Source of the DNA: Rhodopseudomonas pseudopalustris
GTDB taxonomy: Bacteria; Pseudomonadota; Alphaproteobacteria; Rhizobiales; Xanthobacteraceae
Direction: 5' to 3'
Assembly (NCBI RefSeq): GCF_900110435.1
Contig: NZ_FODT01000012.1
Span: 62,001-126,000, forward strand
DNA: 64,000 nt
Both the position numbers and the translations under genes were made by a program. Below, piece after piece: positions 1 to 9,563 of this stretch. The notes under the pieces were generated by a model. That model was not told the origin of the DNA. It did not search any database and saw only the letters and a program-made list of their open reading frames with translations. Within the stretch, counting starts at the first letter, position 1. Each line of letters starts with the position of its first letter.

Positions 1-1
1 C

Positions 2-1027
2 GTCTACGCCATGGCTGCGGCGCGGCAGGCGCTCGATGACGCTGGATGGCATCCGTCTACGGAAGACGAGCGTTGCGGCACTGGCGTGCTGATCGGTTCC
101 GGTATCGGCGGCCTCGAAGGAATCGCCGAGACTGCGCTGCTGTTGAAAGAGCGCGGACCGCGCAAGATCTCCCCCTTCTTCATTCCAGGACGCCTCATCA
201 ATCTGGCGTCGGGCTATGTGTCGATCGAGTTCGGACTCAAAGGGCCGAACCATGCTGTGGTCACCGCGTGTTCGACCGGGGCGCATGCGATCGGCGACGC
301 TTCACGGCTGATCGCGCTCGGCGACGCCGACGTGATGGTGGCCGGCGGCACCGAATCCCCGATCAGCCGCTTGGCGATGGCCGGCTTCTGCGCCGCCCGC
401 GCGCTCTCAACCGGCTTCAACGACGCGCCGCAAAAAGCGTCGCGTCCGTACGACAAGGATCGCGACGGCTTCGTCATGGGCGAGGGCGCCGGCGTCGTCG
501 TGCTGGAGGAATACGAGCACGCGAAAGCGCGCGGCGCGCGGATCTGCGCCGAAGTCATCGGTTACGGCCTGTCCGGCGACGCCTATCACATCACGGCGCC
601 AACCCCGGATGGCGATGGCGCTTTCCGCTGCATGACGGCGGCGATCAAGCGTGCTGGCATCTCCGTTTCGGACATCGACTACATCAACGCGCACGGCACC
701 TCGACGCCGCTCGGCGACGAGATCGAACTCGGCGCCGCACAGCGGCTGCTCGGCAACGCGGCGTCGCGGGTCTCGATGTCGTCGACCAAATCCTCGATCG
801 GGCACCTGCTCGGTGCGGCCGGTGCAGTCGAAGCGATCTTTTGCACGCTGGCGATTCGCGACAACGTTGCGCCTCCCACCATCAATCTCGACAACCCGTC
901 GGTTGAAACAGCGATCGATCTCGTGCCGTGGAAGTCGCGTGCGCGTGAAATCAATGTCGTGCTGTCGAACTCTTTCGGCTTTGGCGGCACTAACGCATCG
1001 TTGATCCTGCAACGCGTCGCGAATTGA
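2..1027 (+). CDS. fabF: 3-oxoacyl-ACP synthase II (FabF), 5' truncated by window
   Basis: Beta-ketoacyl-ACP synthase II condenses malonyl-ACP with a growing acyl-ACP in type II fatty acid synthesis in the cytoplasm. The frame is already open at the first base, so the N-terminal part (roughly 75-80 residues judged by the family) lies outside the window; the ATG at 11 is internal. The thiolase-fold catalytic triad is visible: the Cys in TACSTGAHA, the His in [11 protein letters not shown] and the Lys/His stretch [15 protein letters not shown]. The C-terminal glycine-rich [12 protein letters not shown] is typical. mltG follows 200 bp downstream on the same strand, as in other Rhizobiales. The assignment is firm; FabB is less likely given this neighbourhood. 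Confidence 0.95.
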   Translation, partial: VYAMAAARQALDDAGWHPSTEDERCGTGVLIGSGIGGLEGIAETALLLKERGPRKISPFFIPGRLINLASGYVSIEFGLKGPNHAVVTACSTGAHAIGDASRLIALGDADVMVAGGTESPISRLAMAGFCAARALSTGFNDAPQKASRPYDKDRDGFVMGEGAGVVVLEEYEHAKARGARICAEVIGYGLSGDAYHITAPTPDGDGAFRCMTAAIKRAGISVSDIDYINAHGTSTPLGDEIELGAAQRLLGNAASRVSMSSTKSSIGHLLGAAGAVEAIFCTLAIRDNVAPPTINLDNPSVETAIDLVPWKSRAREINVVLSNSFGFGGTNASLILQRVAN

Positions 1028-1229
1028 CGCGTCAGGCCCGACTTCAACGTTCCGCCGTAATCCCCGTTAAACCCTACGACAATCGTTGATTTGGGAGTAT
1101 GATCGACAGTGGCCAGATCGGTCCGGAGCGATCCAATGCCTGACCATCGAGTGATGCCGTGATCTCCAGCGCCGCTGGTGCAATCTTGAACGAGACCACC
1201 CACGAGACGACAGGAATCAGGTTGCATTG

Positions 1230-2510
<1,281 letters not shown>

Positions 2511-2705
2511 AATTCCCGGTCTGAGTGCTCACGACCGTTGCTTCAGAGTTCCTGTTTGATCGTTTTGTGCGCGCGTCGACGCCTGCTTTGACGGAAAGCC
2601 CTGGTCGTCACGCATCCTGTTCCCATTCCAAGGCATGATGGGCTAAGGTCCGCCGCTCACGCTTCAAGCGAATCTCAACCTTGCAATCTGTGGAGTCGGC
2701 CAGCG

Positions 2706-3593
2706 ATGTCTTTGTCGAGCATGACGGGGTTTGCGCGTCACCACGGGAGCAGCGGCCCCTATACGTTCGAATGGGAATTGAAGTCAGTCAACGCCAAGGG
2801 CTTCGATTTTCGGCTCCGGATTCCGCAAGGGTGGGACGACATCGAAGCCGGCGTTCGCAAGCGTGCGGCCGATGCGCTGTCCCGCGGCACCGTATACGCC
2901 AACCTCACCGTCAAGCGCGCCGATGCGGGATCGACCGTGCGCATCAACGAAGAGGTGTTGTCCTCGGTGCTGAAGGTCGCGAGCGATCTGGCCGGGCGGG
3001 TTGATGCGGTCGCGCCGAGCATCGACGGCCTGATGTCGATCAAGGGCGTGATCGAGATGGTCGAGTCCGAGGCCGACGAGGCGGAGGAGACCGCCGCCCG
3101 TTCCGCGGTCGAGGCCGCGTTCACGCAAGCGCTCGGCAGCCTGATCGAAATGCGCAAGCGCGAAGGCGCGACGCTCGGCGGCCTGCTGTTACAGCGTCTC
3201 GACGAAATCGAAACCCTTGCGAAAAAGGCAGAGGCCGCGCCGGGGCGCAAGCCGGACGCGATCAAGGCTCGGCTCGCCGAACAGGTGGCGGCGCTGCTGG
3301 AGACCTCGGAGCGCTTCGACCAGGATCGGCTGCATCAGGAAGCCATCATGATGGCGACCAAGGCCGACATTCGCGAAGAACTCGATCGCATCGCCTCGCA
3401 CGTCGCACAGGCGCGCGAAATGCTGAGCAAGGGCGGCGCCGTCGGCCGCAGGCTCGACTTCCTCTCTCAGGAGTTCAATCGCGAGGTCAACACCTGCTGC
3501 TCCAAGTCGATCGATCTCGAACTGACAAACACCGGCCTCGCGATGAAGAATGTGGTCGAGCAGTTTCGCGAGCAAGTGCAGAATCTGGAGTGA
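2706..3593 (+). CDS. YicC family protein (putative endoribonuclease)
   Basis: This 295-residue protein has the YicC layout: N-terminal MSLSSMTGFAR, a long helical middle, and the conserved C-terminal stretch RRLDFLSQEFNREVNT. E. coli YicC has been described as an endoribonuclease acting on small RNAs; that function is transferred by family only. The stop codon lies three bases before the ATG of gmk, so the two are probably translationally coupled. The yicC-gmk order is common in alphaproteobacteria. Confidence 0.9.
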   Translation: MSLSSMTGFARHHGSSGPYTFEWELKSVNAKGFDFRLRIPQGWDDIEAGVRKRAADALSRGTVYANLTVKRADAGSTVRINEEVLSSVLKVASDLAGRVDAVAPSIDGLMSIKGVIEMVESEADEAEETAARSAVEAAFTQALGSLIEMRKREGATLGGLLLQRLDEIETLAKKAEAAPGRKPDAIKARLAEQVAALLETSERFDQDRLHQEAIMMATKADIREELDRIASHVAQAREMLSKGGAVGRRLDFLSQEFNREVNTCCSKSIDLELTNTGLAMKNVVEQFREQVQNLE

Positions 3594-3595
3594 GC

Positions 3596-4255
3596 ATGAA
3601 AGACGGGTCGGGCGGCTTCAATGGCGTCGAGCGACGCGGACTGATGTTCGTGCTGTCGTCGCCGTCGGGCGCCGGCAAGACCACGCTGTCGCGGATGCTC
3701 GTCGACGAAGCGCCCGGATTGACGATGTCGGTGTCGGCGACCACCCGGCCGAGGCGACCGGGTGAAGTCGACGGCCGGGACTACTACTTCGTCGACCGGC
3801 CGAAGTTCGACGCCATGGTCGAGGCAGATGAATTCCTCGAATGGGCGCATGTGTTCGACAATTGCTACGGCACGCCGCGCGCCCCGGTCGAGGCCGCGCT
3901 GGCCGCGGGACGCGACGTCCTGTTCGACATCGACTGGCAGGGCACGCAGCAGCTGCGCAGCCGGGCTTCGAACGATGTCGTCAGCGTCTTCATCCTTCCG
4001 CCATCGGTTCAGGATCTGGAGCATCGTCTCCACACCCGCGCGCAGGACTCGGATGAAGTGATCCGCGGACGGATGAAGAAGGCCGGCGACGAAATGAGCC
4101 ATTTCGACGCCTATGACTACATCGTCGTCAACGACAACATCGGCGTCGCGTTCGAATCGGTCAAAGCGATCCTGCGAGCCGAGCAGCTCAAGCGCGAACG
4201 TCAGATCGGAATCGAGGCCTTCGTGCGCGACATGCGCAGGCAGCTCGAGAAGTAA
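3596..4255 (+). CDS. gmk: Guanylate kinase
   Basis: Guanylate kinase phosphorylates GMP to GDP with ATP in the cytoplasm, feeding GTP and dGTP pools. The P-loop GAGKTT is at about residues 25-30, followed by the GMP-binding part SVSATTRPRRPGEVDGRDYYF and the core EWAHVFDNCYGTP. The length (219 residues) is normal. The ATG at 3596 is chosen; a GTG at 3590 overlapping the yicC stop would add two residues. A hairpin without a long T-run follows at 4270. Confidence 0.96.
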   Translation: MKDGSGGFNGVERRGLMFVLSSPSGAGKTTLSRMLVDEAPGLTMSVSATTRPRRPGEVDGRDYYFVDRPKFDAMVEADEFLEWAHVFDNCYGTPRAPVEAALAAGRDVLFDIDWQGTQQLRSRASNDVVSVFILPPSVQDLEHRLHTRAQDSDEVIRGRMKKAGDEMSHFDAYDYIVVNDNIGVAFESVKAILRAEQLKRERQIGIEAFVRDMRRQLEK

Positions 4256-4269
4256 CACGGGTGAAAACC

Positions 4270-4289
4270 GCAGCGGCGAGCGCCGCTGC
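4270..4289. terminator. Hairpin between convergent gmk and 4310 gene
   Basis: GCAGCGGC and GCCGCTGC form a perfect 8-bp stem with a four-base loop, just after the gmk stop and just before the end of the convergent leftward gene. It is followed by CGCTTCTATCTT, only moderately T-rich. Its place suggests a bidirectional terminator; this is inferred from geometry only. Confidence 0.5.
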
Positions 4290-4309
4290 CGCTTCTATCT
4301 TGCATTCGA

Positions 4310-5344
4310 TCAGGCCGCCGGACGCTTTTGCGCGCGGGACAGCAATTGCTCGATCTCGTCGGTGCCTTTGATGTCGGTCTGCCGCTGCCGCGCCGCTTTG
4401 ATCCAAGACGGAGGCTCGGTCGGCTGCATCGGGGGCGAGGGGTCGACGTCCAGATCAATTCGATCAGCCGCGATGTCGTGTTCTGCCGGTCTAGCCGCGG
4501 CGCCCCAGATATCCGGACGACCATTGAGATCGCGGCGAACGACCGGTTCGCGCCTGCCGAATTTCACGATGCCACCGACAATCACGCCCGCGAGAGCCAG
4601 CGCGGCAAGAAGTGCAATGATCAGCGTGGATGCTGATCCGGTCGAGGAGAGTGCTGCCGTTGCCGGCGCGGCGCCGTTGGCAACGGCCGCTTGCGCTGCC
4701 GTGCGCAATTTGGTGGACGCATCGGCCGCCAAAGCGGGGTTGGCTGAGGATGAATCGCTCGAGGTGGCATCCGACCAGCGCTGCTCTATCGGTGAGCCTT
4801 GGCTGGCCTCGGCCGATGGATCGCTTTGTTGGGCCGAGCTTGTTGCCGGTAGAGGCGCCGGAAACTGCGATGCCGCATCCTGAGCAGCGACGTCGCGCAT
4901 CGGCGCTGGTTCCGGCGGAGACTGAAACTCGGCACGCGCATTTGCGATCGACGAATGCAGCGGAACCGCAGTTGTTCGCACAGGCTTCGGCAAGGTCTTC
5001 AGTGCGGCGGCAGAAGCAGGAGAAGCAGCGGGGTCGGCCGGTACCGTTTCCCTCGTGGCTGTCGGCGCGGTGGTTGCGACCGCCGCGCTATCGGGAACTC
5101 CGTCGTTCGACGCGGCCTCTGTCGGTTTCCCCGACTTCTCGCTCGCTGCGCGAAGGTACCAACAATTGCGCTTGCTGGCATGATCAGTTCGGTAGAACCA
5201 ATGGCTCCCGGCAGGCGCCGGTCCCTTTGGTTGGGTGAGGCATTCGCGCGCTTGTGCGTCGCCGCCTGGAATGGCGGTGAGCGCGAGGCTTGCGAGCAAT
5301 CCTACGCCGGTGGCGCAAAGAACATTTGCGGTCTGCTTACGCAT
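4310..5344 (-). CDS. Exported hypothetical protein with C-terminal membrane segment
   Basis: No specific function is recognised. The N-terminus MRKQTANVLC followed by a hydrophobic run and GGDAQA looks like a Sec signal peptide (about residues 1-32). A Cys-containing segment follows with HWFYRTDHASKRNCWYLR, an arrangement I have seen in short exported alphaproteobacterial proteins. A long Ala/Thr/Pro-rich low-complexity middle leads to one membrane helix (about residues 247-268, LIIALLAALALAGVIVGG) and a charged tail. It is monocistronic and convergent with gmk. An envelope protein with a periplasmic domain is likely; the role is unknown. Confidence 0.75.
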   Translation of the reverse strand: MRKQTANVLCATGVGLLASLALTAIPGGDAQARECLTQPKGPAPAGSHWFYRTDHASKRNCWYLRAASEKSGKPTEAASNDGVPDSAAVATTAPTATRETVPADPAASPASAAALKTLPKPVRTTAVPLHSSIANARAEFQSPPEPAPMRDVAAQDAASQFPAPLPATSSAQQSDPSAEASQGSPIEQRWSDATSSDSSSANPALAADASTKLRTAAQAAVANGAAPATAALSSTGSASTLIIALLAALALAGVIVGGIVKFGRREPVVRRDLNGRPDIWGAAARPAEHDIAADRIDLDVDPSPPMQPTEPPSWIKAARQRQTDIKGTDEIEQLLSRAQKRPAA

Positions 5345-5454
5345 GGCATCCCCCGATCGTGATGCGGTAACGGAAATTTAGCGTTCCGTGTTTTCCGCAT
5401 GAAATGGGGTCGCAATAAGCCGCAATTTCGTTGGGGTTGAGACAAGAATCGGGC

Positions 5455-5488
5455 CTGCGTTGCGGGTGTCTTGGAACCCGCAACGCAG
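5455..5488. terminator. Perfect 13-bp stem downstream of alcohol dehydrogenase
   Basis: CTGCGTTGCGGGT and ACCCGCAACGCAG pair perfectly around an eight-base loop, 37 bp past the end of the leftward alcohol dehydrogenase gene. There is no T-run on either side. It is probably a transcript-end hairpin; the exact termination mode cannot be told. Confidence 0.55.
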
Positions 5489-5524
5489 ATATTCAGCGCC
5501 TGTTCCCGCGTCGGCGAGGCGCGA

Positions 5525-6583
5525 TTAGTTCGTCAGCATGATACGGCCGACGACCTTGCCGGCGCGCAACTGATCGATCCATTTTTGCGCGTCGCCCATC
5601 GGCTCTTCCTTCATCGGCGTCGGCTTGATCTTGCCGGTACGCGCCAGCGCCAAGAGCTCCTTGGTCTCTTCCAACGTGCCGACCATGAAGCCTTCGACGG
5701 TCATGCGCTTGTAGATCCATTGCACCATCGGCAGGCTGAACTGTCCGCCCATCAGCCCGGACACGACGATCTTGCCGCCGCGCGCCACTGCGCCGACCGC
5801 AAAGTTCATCGACTTGTCGTTGCCGGCGAAATCGACCACGCAGTCGAAGCCGCCATCGGTTTCCTTGACGATGCGCTTGATCACATCAGGTTCCGACGGA
5901 TCATACGCGAAGGACGCGCCATTCTTGAGCGCAGCCTCGCGCGCAGCCTCGCTGAGATCGGCGACCGAGATCGGCTGTTTGAACATCGCCTGGGCCAGCG
6001 ATAGGCCCATCATGCCGACGCCGCCGAGACCGATCAGCAGGATGTTGCGCTGGCGCGGCCGATCGACAAGGCGCTTCAGCGCGCCATAAGCGGTGATGCC
6101 GGAGCACATCAGCGTCGCCGCGACATTGGTCGGCAGCGGATCGTAGTCGAGCAGGTACTTCGCATCGGGCACCAGCACATGCGTGGCGAAGCCGCCGTCG
6201 ATCGAGACGCCGAGGAAGCGGTTCCGGGCGCAGAGGTTCTCGTCGCCGGTCAGGCAGTCGCGGCACTTGCCGCAGCCGATCCAGGGAAACACCGCCATCT
6301 TCTTGCCGATCAGATCGGCGGGCGCATCGGGGCCGACTTGATCGACGACGCCGGCAATCTCGTGCCCCAGCGTGAACGGCAGCGTCATGCCGCGCGTGGT
6401 GTCGAGCTTCTTGCCGCCGCCGAGGTCGGCATAGCCGTCCTGAATATGCAGATCGGAGTGGCACAAACCGCAGCGTTCGATCCGGACCAGCACTTCGCGG
6501 CCTTGCGGCTTTGGCGCGTCGATGATGGTCTCGCACAGCGGGGCGTCGAATTTCACCAGAGATTGGCGACGCATCTGCGTCAT
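5525..6583 (-). CDS. Zinc-dependent alcohol dehydrogenase (MDR family)
   Basis: Medium-chain dehydrogenase of 352 residues, oxidising an alcohol or reducing an aldehyde with NAD(P). The catalytic zinc site is CGLCHSD plus GHEIAGVV; the structural zinc site is the four-Cys lobe CGKCRDCLTGDENLC. The Rossmann motif GLGGVGMMGLS is near residue 180. Substrate cannot be read from sequence. It lies 15 bp downstream of rsmA on the same strand, so it may be a readthrough tail of the lptF-rsmA operon. Confidence 0.9.
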   Translation of the reverse strand: MTQMRRQSLVKFDAPLCETIIDAPKPQGREVLVRIERCGLCHSDLHIQDGYADLGGGKKLDTTRGMTLPFTLGHEIAGVVDQVGPDAPADLIGKKMAVFPWIGCGKCRDCLTGDENLCARNRFLGVSIDGGFATHVLVPDAKYLLDYDPLPTNVAATLMCSGITAYGALKRLVDRPRQRNILLIGLGGVGMMGLSLAQAMFKQPISVADLSEAAREAALKNGASFAYDPSEPDVIKRIVKETDGGFDCVVDFAGNDKSMNFAVGAVARGGKIVVSGLMGGQFSLPMVQWIYKRMTVEGFMVGTLEETKELLALARTGKIKPTPMKEEPMGDAQKWIDQLRAGKVVGRIMLTN

Positions 6584-6598
6584 GTCGGGGCTCTCCCT

Positions 6599-7462
6599 TT
6601 AGGTCTGTGTTTTTGTGTTGCGTATATTGTTCAATTCATTCGCCATGGCAACAAAGCCGGAGACGGCGACGGTTTCGGCTCGCCGCGTCGGATCGATTCC
6701 GGCAGCCGCCGCCAGCCGCGCAGGATCGACGCCGAGCGATTTCAAGCTCTGCCGCAGCATCTTGCGACGCTGGCCGAAGGCGGCTGCGGCGACCTGCTCG
6801 AGCGCTGCGCGATTGCACGGCTCCGGCGCAGCGCGCGGCGCCAGACGCACCACCGAGGAGGTCACCTTCGGCTGCGGCACGAAGGCGGATGGCGCGATGT
6901 CGAACAGCATGTTGGTTTCGCACCGCCAGTTCGACAAAACCGCGAGCCGACCATAGGCGTCGTCGTCCTCGCGGGCGACGATCCGCTGCGCGACCTCGCG
7001 TTGAAACATCAGCACCATCATGTCGTACCAGGGCGGCCAGGGTTCGGTGCAGAGCCAACCGATCAACAATGGCGTCGCGATATTGTAGGGCAGGTTGGCG
7101 ACGATCTTGGCGCGCTCGCCGCCGAGCAGCGGCGTCGGGTCGAACTCCATCGCGTCGGCGCAGACAATCTCCAGCCGGCCGGGGTAGTGCGCGGCGATCT
7201 CTTCGAGCGCGCCGAGCGCGCGTTCGTCGCGCTCGATCGCGATGACGCGCCTCGCGCCGGTGGCGAGCAGCGCCCGCGTCAAGCCGCCGGGACCGGGGCC
7301 GATCTCCACCACAGTCACGTCGTCGAGCGGTCCCGCGGCGCGAGCGATCCGGGCGGTGAGATTGAGGTCGAGCAGAAAATTCTGGCCGAGCGACTTCCGT
7401 GCGGCGAGATCGTGACGCCGGATCACGTCACGGAGCGGAGGCAGACCGTCGATCGCGCTCAT
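6599..7462 (-). CDS. rsmA: 16S rRNA dimethyladenosine transferase (KsgA)
   Basis: RsmA dimethylates two adjacent adenosines in helix 45 of 16S rRNA during small-subunit maturation, using SAM. Visible are the N-terminal QNFLLD, the SAM-binding [16 protein letters not shown] (about residues 51-66) and the catalytic NLPYN at about 123-127. The 287-residue length is normal. Its ATG overlaps the pdxA stop by four bases (ATGA), indicating translational coupling. Confidence 0.96.
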   Translation of the reverse strand: MSAIDGLPPLRDVIRRHDLAARKSLGQNFLLDLNLTARIARAAGPLDDVTVVEIGPGPGGLTRALLATGARRVIAIERDERALGALEEIAAHYPGRLEIVCADAMEFDPTPLLGGERAKIVANLPYNIATPLLIGWLCTEPWPPWYDMMVLMFQREVAQRIVAREDDDAYGRLAVLSNWRCETNMLFDIAPSAFVPQPKVTSSVVRLAPRAAPEPCNRAALEQVAAAAFGQRRKMLRQSLKSLGVDPARLAAAAGIDPTRRAETVAVSGFVAMANELNNIRNTKTQT

Positions 7463-8463
7463 GCGGGTTGCGCAGCGGTCATGCGCGCCGCGAGCCGCAA
7501 CGCCGCGATCAGGCTCGACGGATCGGCGCGCCCGGTGCCGGCGATATCGAAGGCGGTGCCGTGATCGGGCGAGGTGCGGATGAAGGGCAGGCCGAGCGTG
7601 ACGTTGACGCCTTCGTCGAAGGCGATGGTCTTGATCGGGATCAGCGCCTGATCATGATACATGCAGATTGCGCAATCGTAGGTTTTCCGCGCGGCGGCAT
7701 GAAACATGGTGTCGGCGGGCAGTGGGCCGCGGGCGTCGATTCCGTCTCGTCGAAGGATCTCCACCGCGGGCGCGACAACGCTGCGGTCTTCGGTCCCGAG
7801 CGAGCCGTCTTCGCCGGCATGTGGATTGAGTCCCGCGATCGCGAGCCGCGGCGCCGCGACGCCGAGGCGGCTCTGCAGATCCTTCACCACGATACGCGCA
7901 GTCGACACGATCAGCTCGGTCGTGAGCGTGGCGATCGCGTCGCGCAACGAAACATGGATCGTGACCGGCACCACCGCGAGGCTCGGGCACCACAGCATCA
8001 TCACCGGCTGCGGCGCGGCGCCATCGCCGCGAGCCAGCTCGGCGAGGAATTCGGTGTGTCCGGGGTGCGCGAAGCCGGCCTGATACAGCACGCTCTTGGC
8101 GATCGGATTGGTGACCACGGCGGAGGCTCGGCCGGCGCCGACATCACTGACGGCCTGGCGGATCGCGCCGACCGCGGCGGCGGCGCTGGTGGCGTCCGGC
8201 TTGCCCGGGTCGGCGGTGGCGAGGTTTCCCGTGGCGACCACGGGCAGGGCATTGGGAAAGGCGCTGATCGCTTCCTCGACGCCGACGTCAGCGATCGGAA
8301 GGTCGACGCCGAGCGCACAGGCGCGGCGCGCAATGCAGTCACGGTCGCCAAGCAGATAGAAGGGCGGCAGTCGCAATTCTCCCCTGCGTAGCCACATCGC
8401 AATTGTGATGTCGGGGCCAATTCCTGCGGGCTCGCCCAGCGTCACAGCCAGAGGTTTGATCAT
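7459..8463 (-). CDS. pdxA: 4-hydroxythreonine-4-phosphate dehydrogenase
   Basis: PdxA oxidises 4-phosphohydroxy-L-threonine in the DXP-dependent route to pyridoxal 5'-phosphate. The start [18 protein letters not shown] matches the family; an upstream in-frame start would add 29 unrelated residues, so the ATG at 8463 is chosen. Metal and substrate motifs include the His in HTEFLAEL, the GLNPHAGE segment and [11 protein letters not shown]. The pdxA-rsmA pair is a widespread arrangement. Confidence 0.95.
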   Translation of the reverse strand: MIKPLAVTLGEPAGIGPDITIAMWLRRGELRLPPFYLLGDRDCIARRACALGVDLPIADVGVEEAISAFPNALPVVATGNLATADPGKPDATSAAAAVGAIRQAVSDVGAGRASAVVTNPIAKSVLYQAGFAHPGHTEFLAELARGDGAAPQPVMMLWCPSLAVVPVTIHVSLRDAIATLTTELIVSTARIVVKDLQSRLGVAAPRLAIAGLNPHAGEDGSLGTEDRSVVAPAVEILRRDGIDARGPLPADTMFHAAARKTYDCAICMYHDQALIPIKTIAFDEGVNVTLGLPFIRTSPDHGTAFDIAGTGRADPSSLIAALRLAARMTAAQPA

Positions 8464-8565
8464 CTCGCTTCCGTCCGCCGCCACCGTCGGCGCTCGCCGC
8501 GTTTGCTCGTCGAGGCGCGGCAGCGGAACTTCTATCGCGTTTTCGAGCAAAATACCGAAAATGCT

Positions 8566-9495
8566 CTACCGAACCTCGATCATCGCGGCATTGCGGACTT
8601 CCCGCAAATATTCCTTCGATTTGGCCTGAAATTTTTCGGCGAACAACTTATCGCGGATTTCGCGCTTCTTCGGCGTATCGGCGGTGGTCGGCTTGCGCGA
8701 GCACAGCGCCACCATTTCGATTCCTTGCTTGGTGGCTTCCGGCGCGGTCATTTGCCCGACCGGTGTTTTGTCCAGGATCTCGCGCAAGGCCTGCGGCAGG
8801 TCGGCCGATGTCTTGACCACGGTGCTGCGGATCGCGGTATTCGGCAGTGCTTTAAAGATCCGGTCGGCGTCGGCGCAGCTCTGGACGCGACTGCGCAGCG
8901 ACTCGGCTTCCTTGCGCCGGGCTTCCAATGCGCTCGAATCGGAGCCGCGCGATACGATCAGCACGACCGGTCGCAGCTGATACTCGAAGCTCTCTGTCGT
9001 GGCCGGCTCGTCGCCGCCTTTCGCACCGAGCTGCGCCTGGATGTCCTTTTCGCCGACCAGCAGGCTGTCCTTGAAACGTCCGCGCACCAGGCTGGCCCAG
9101 ACCATCTCGGCCTTGATCTTGGACTTCAGGGTCTCGGGACGAATGCCTTGGGCACTCAGCATTTTGGTCATCTGATCCGGAGACATGCGCATCCGCGAAC
9201 TCATCGTTGAAAACGACGATTCGATGTCGGAATCGCTCGGGCTGACGCCGTACTTCTTGCCTTCCCGGATCTTCACTTTCTCATCGATCAGTTCGTCGAG
9301 CACCTGCTGGCGAGTCCTCGACGCACGCGACAGCCTGTCCAGTTTGGAGCGCTGTTCGATGTCGAAATTCGTAATCGGCTCACCATTGACCATCACGGCC
9401 ACGGATTGCGCGGTCGCAACGCCGAGTCCGCCGCCCACCGCCACCGCGCAGAACAGAGCCAAGCCGAGAATGCGAAATAAGAACTTTGTCGTCAT
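8566..9495 (-). CDS. SurA-like periplasmic chaperone
   Basis: A signal peptide (MTTKFLFRILGLALFCAVAV, cut near ATAQS) precedes SVAVMVNGEPITNFDIEQRS, the SurA N-terminal chaperone signature, and a helical LDELIDEKVKIREGKKYG stretch. The C-terminal half is parvulin-like but divergent. SurA-type chaperones escort outer-membrane beta-barrels through the periplasm, fitting the place directly downstream of lptD. A longer open frame upstream has no signal sequence and runs into lptD, so the ATG at 9495 is preferred. Confidence 0.88.
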   Translation of the reverse strand: MTTKFLFRILGLALFCAVAVGGGLGVATAQSVAVMVNGEPITNFDIEQRSKLDRLSRASRTRQQVLDELIDEKVKIREGKKYGVSPSDSDIESSFSTMSSRMRMSPDQMTKMLSAQGIRPETLKSKIKAEMVWASLVRGRFKDSLLVGEKDIQAQLGAKGGDEPATTESFEYQLRPVVLIVSRGSDSSALEARRKEAESLRSRVQSCADADRIFKALPNTAIRSTVVKTSADLPQALREILDKTPVGQMTAPEATKQGIEMVALCSRKPTTADTPKKREIRDKLFAEKFQAKSKEYLREVRNAAMIEVR

Positions 9496-9563
9496 GGGTC
9501 GCGTATGCCTCCCAGCCGATTTGCGCTTGTTCAAAACGAGGCTGCCCGTATGCGTTTTCGGTA

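Noticed and set aside
46-906. Long open frame overlapping fabF in another frame (and similar long frames over lptD, pepA, portal and terL)
   Set aside because: Arg/Ala-rich translations without motifs; expected shadows of real genes in GC-rich DNA.
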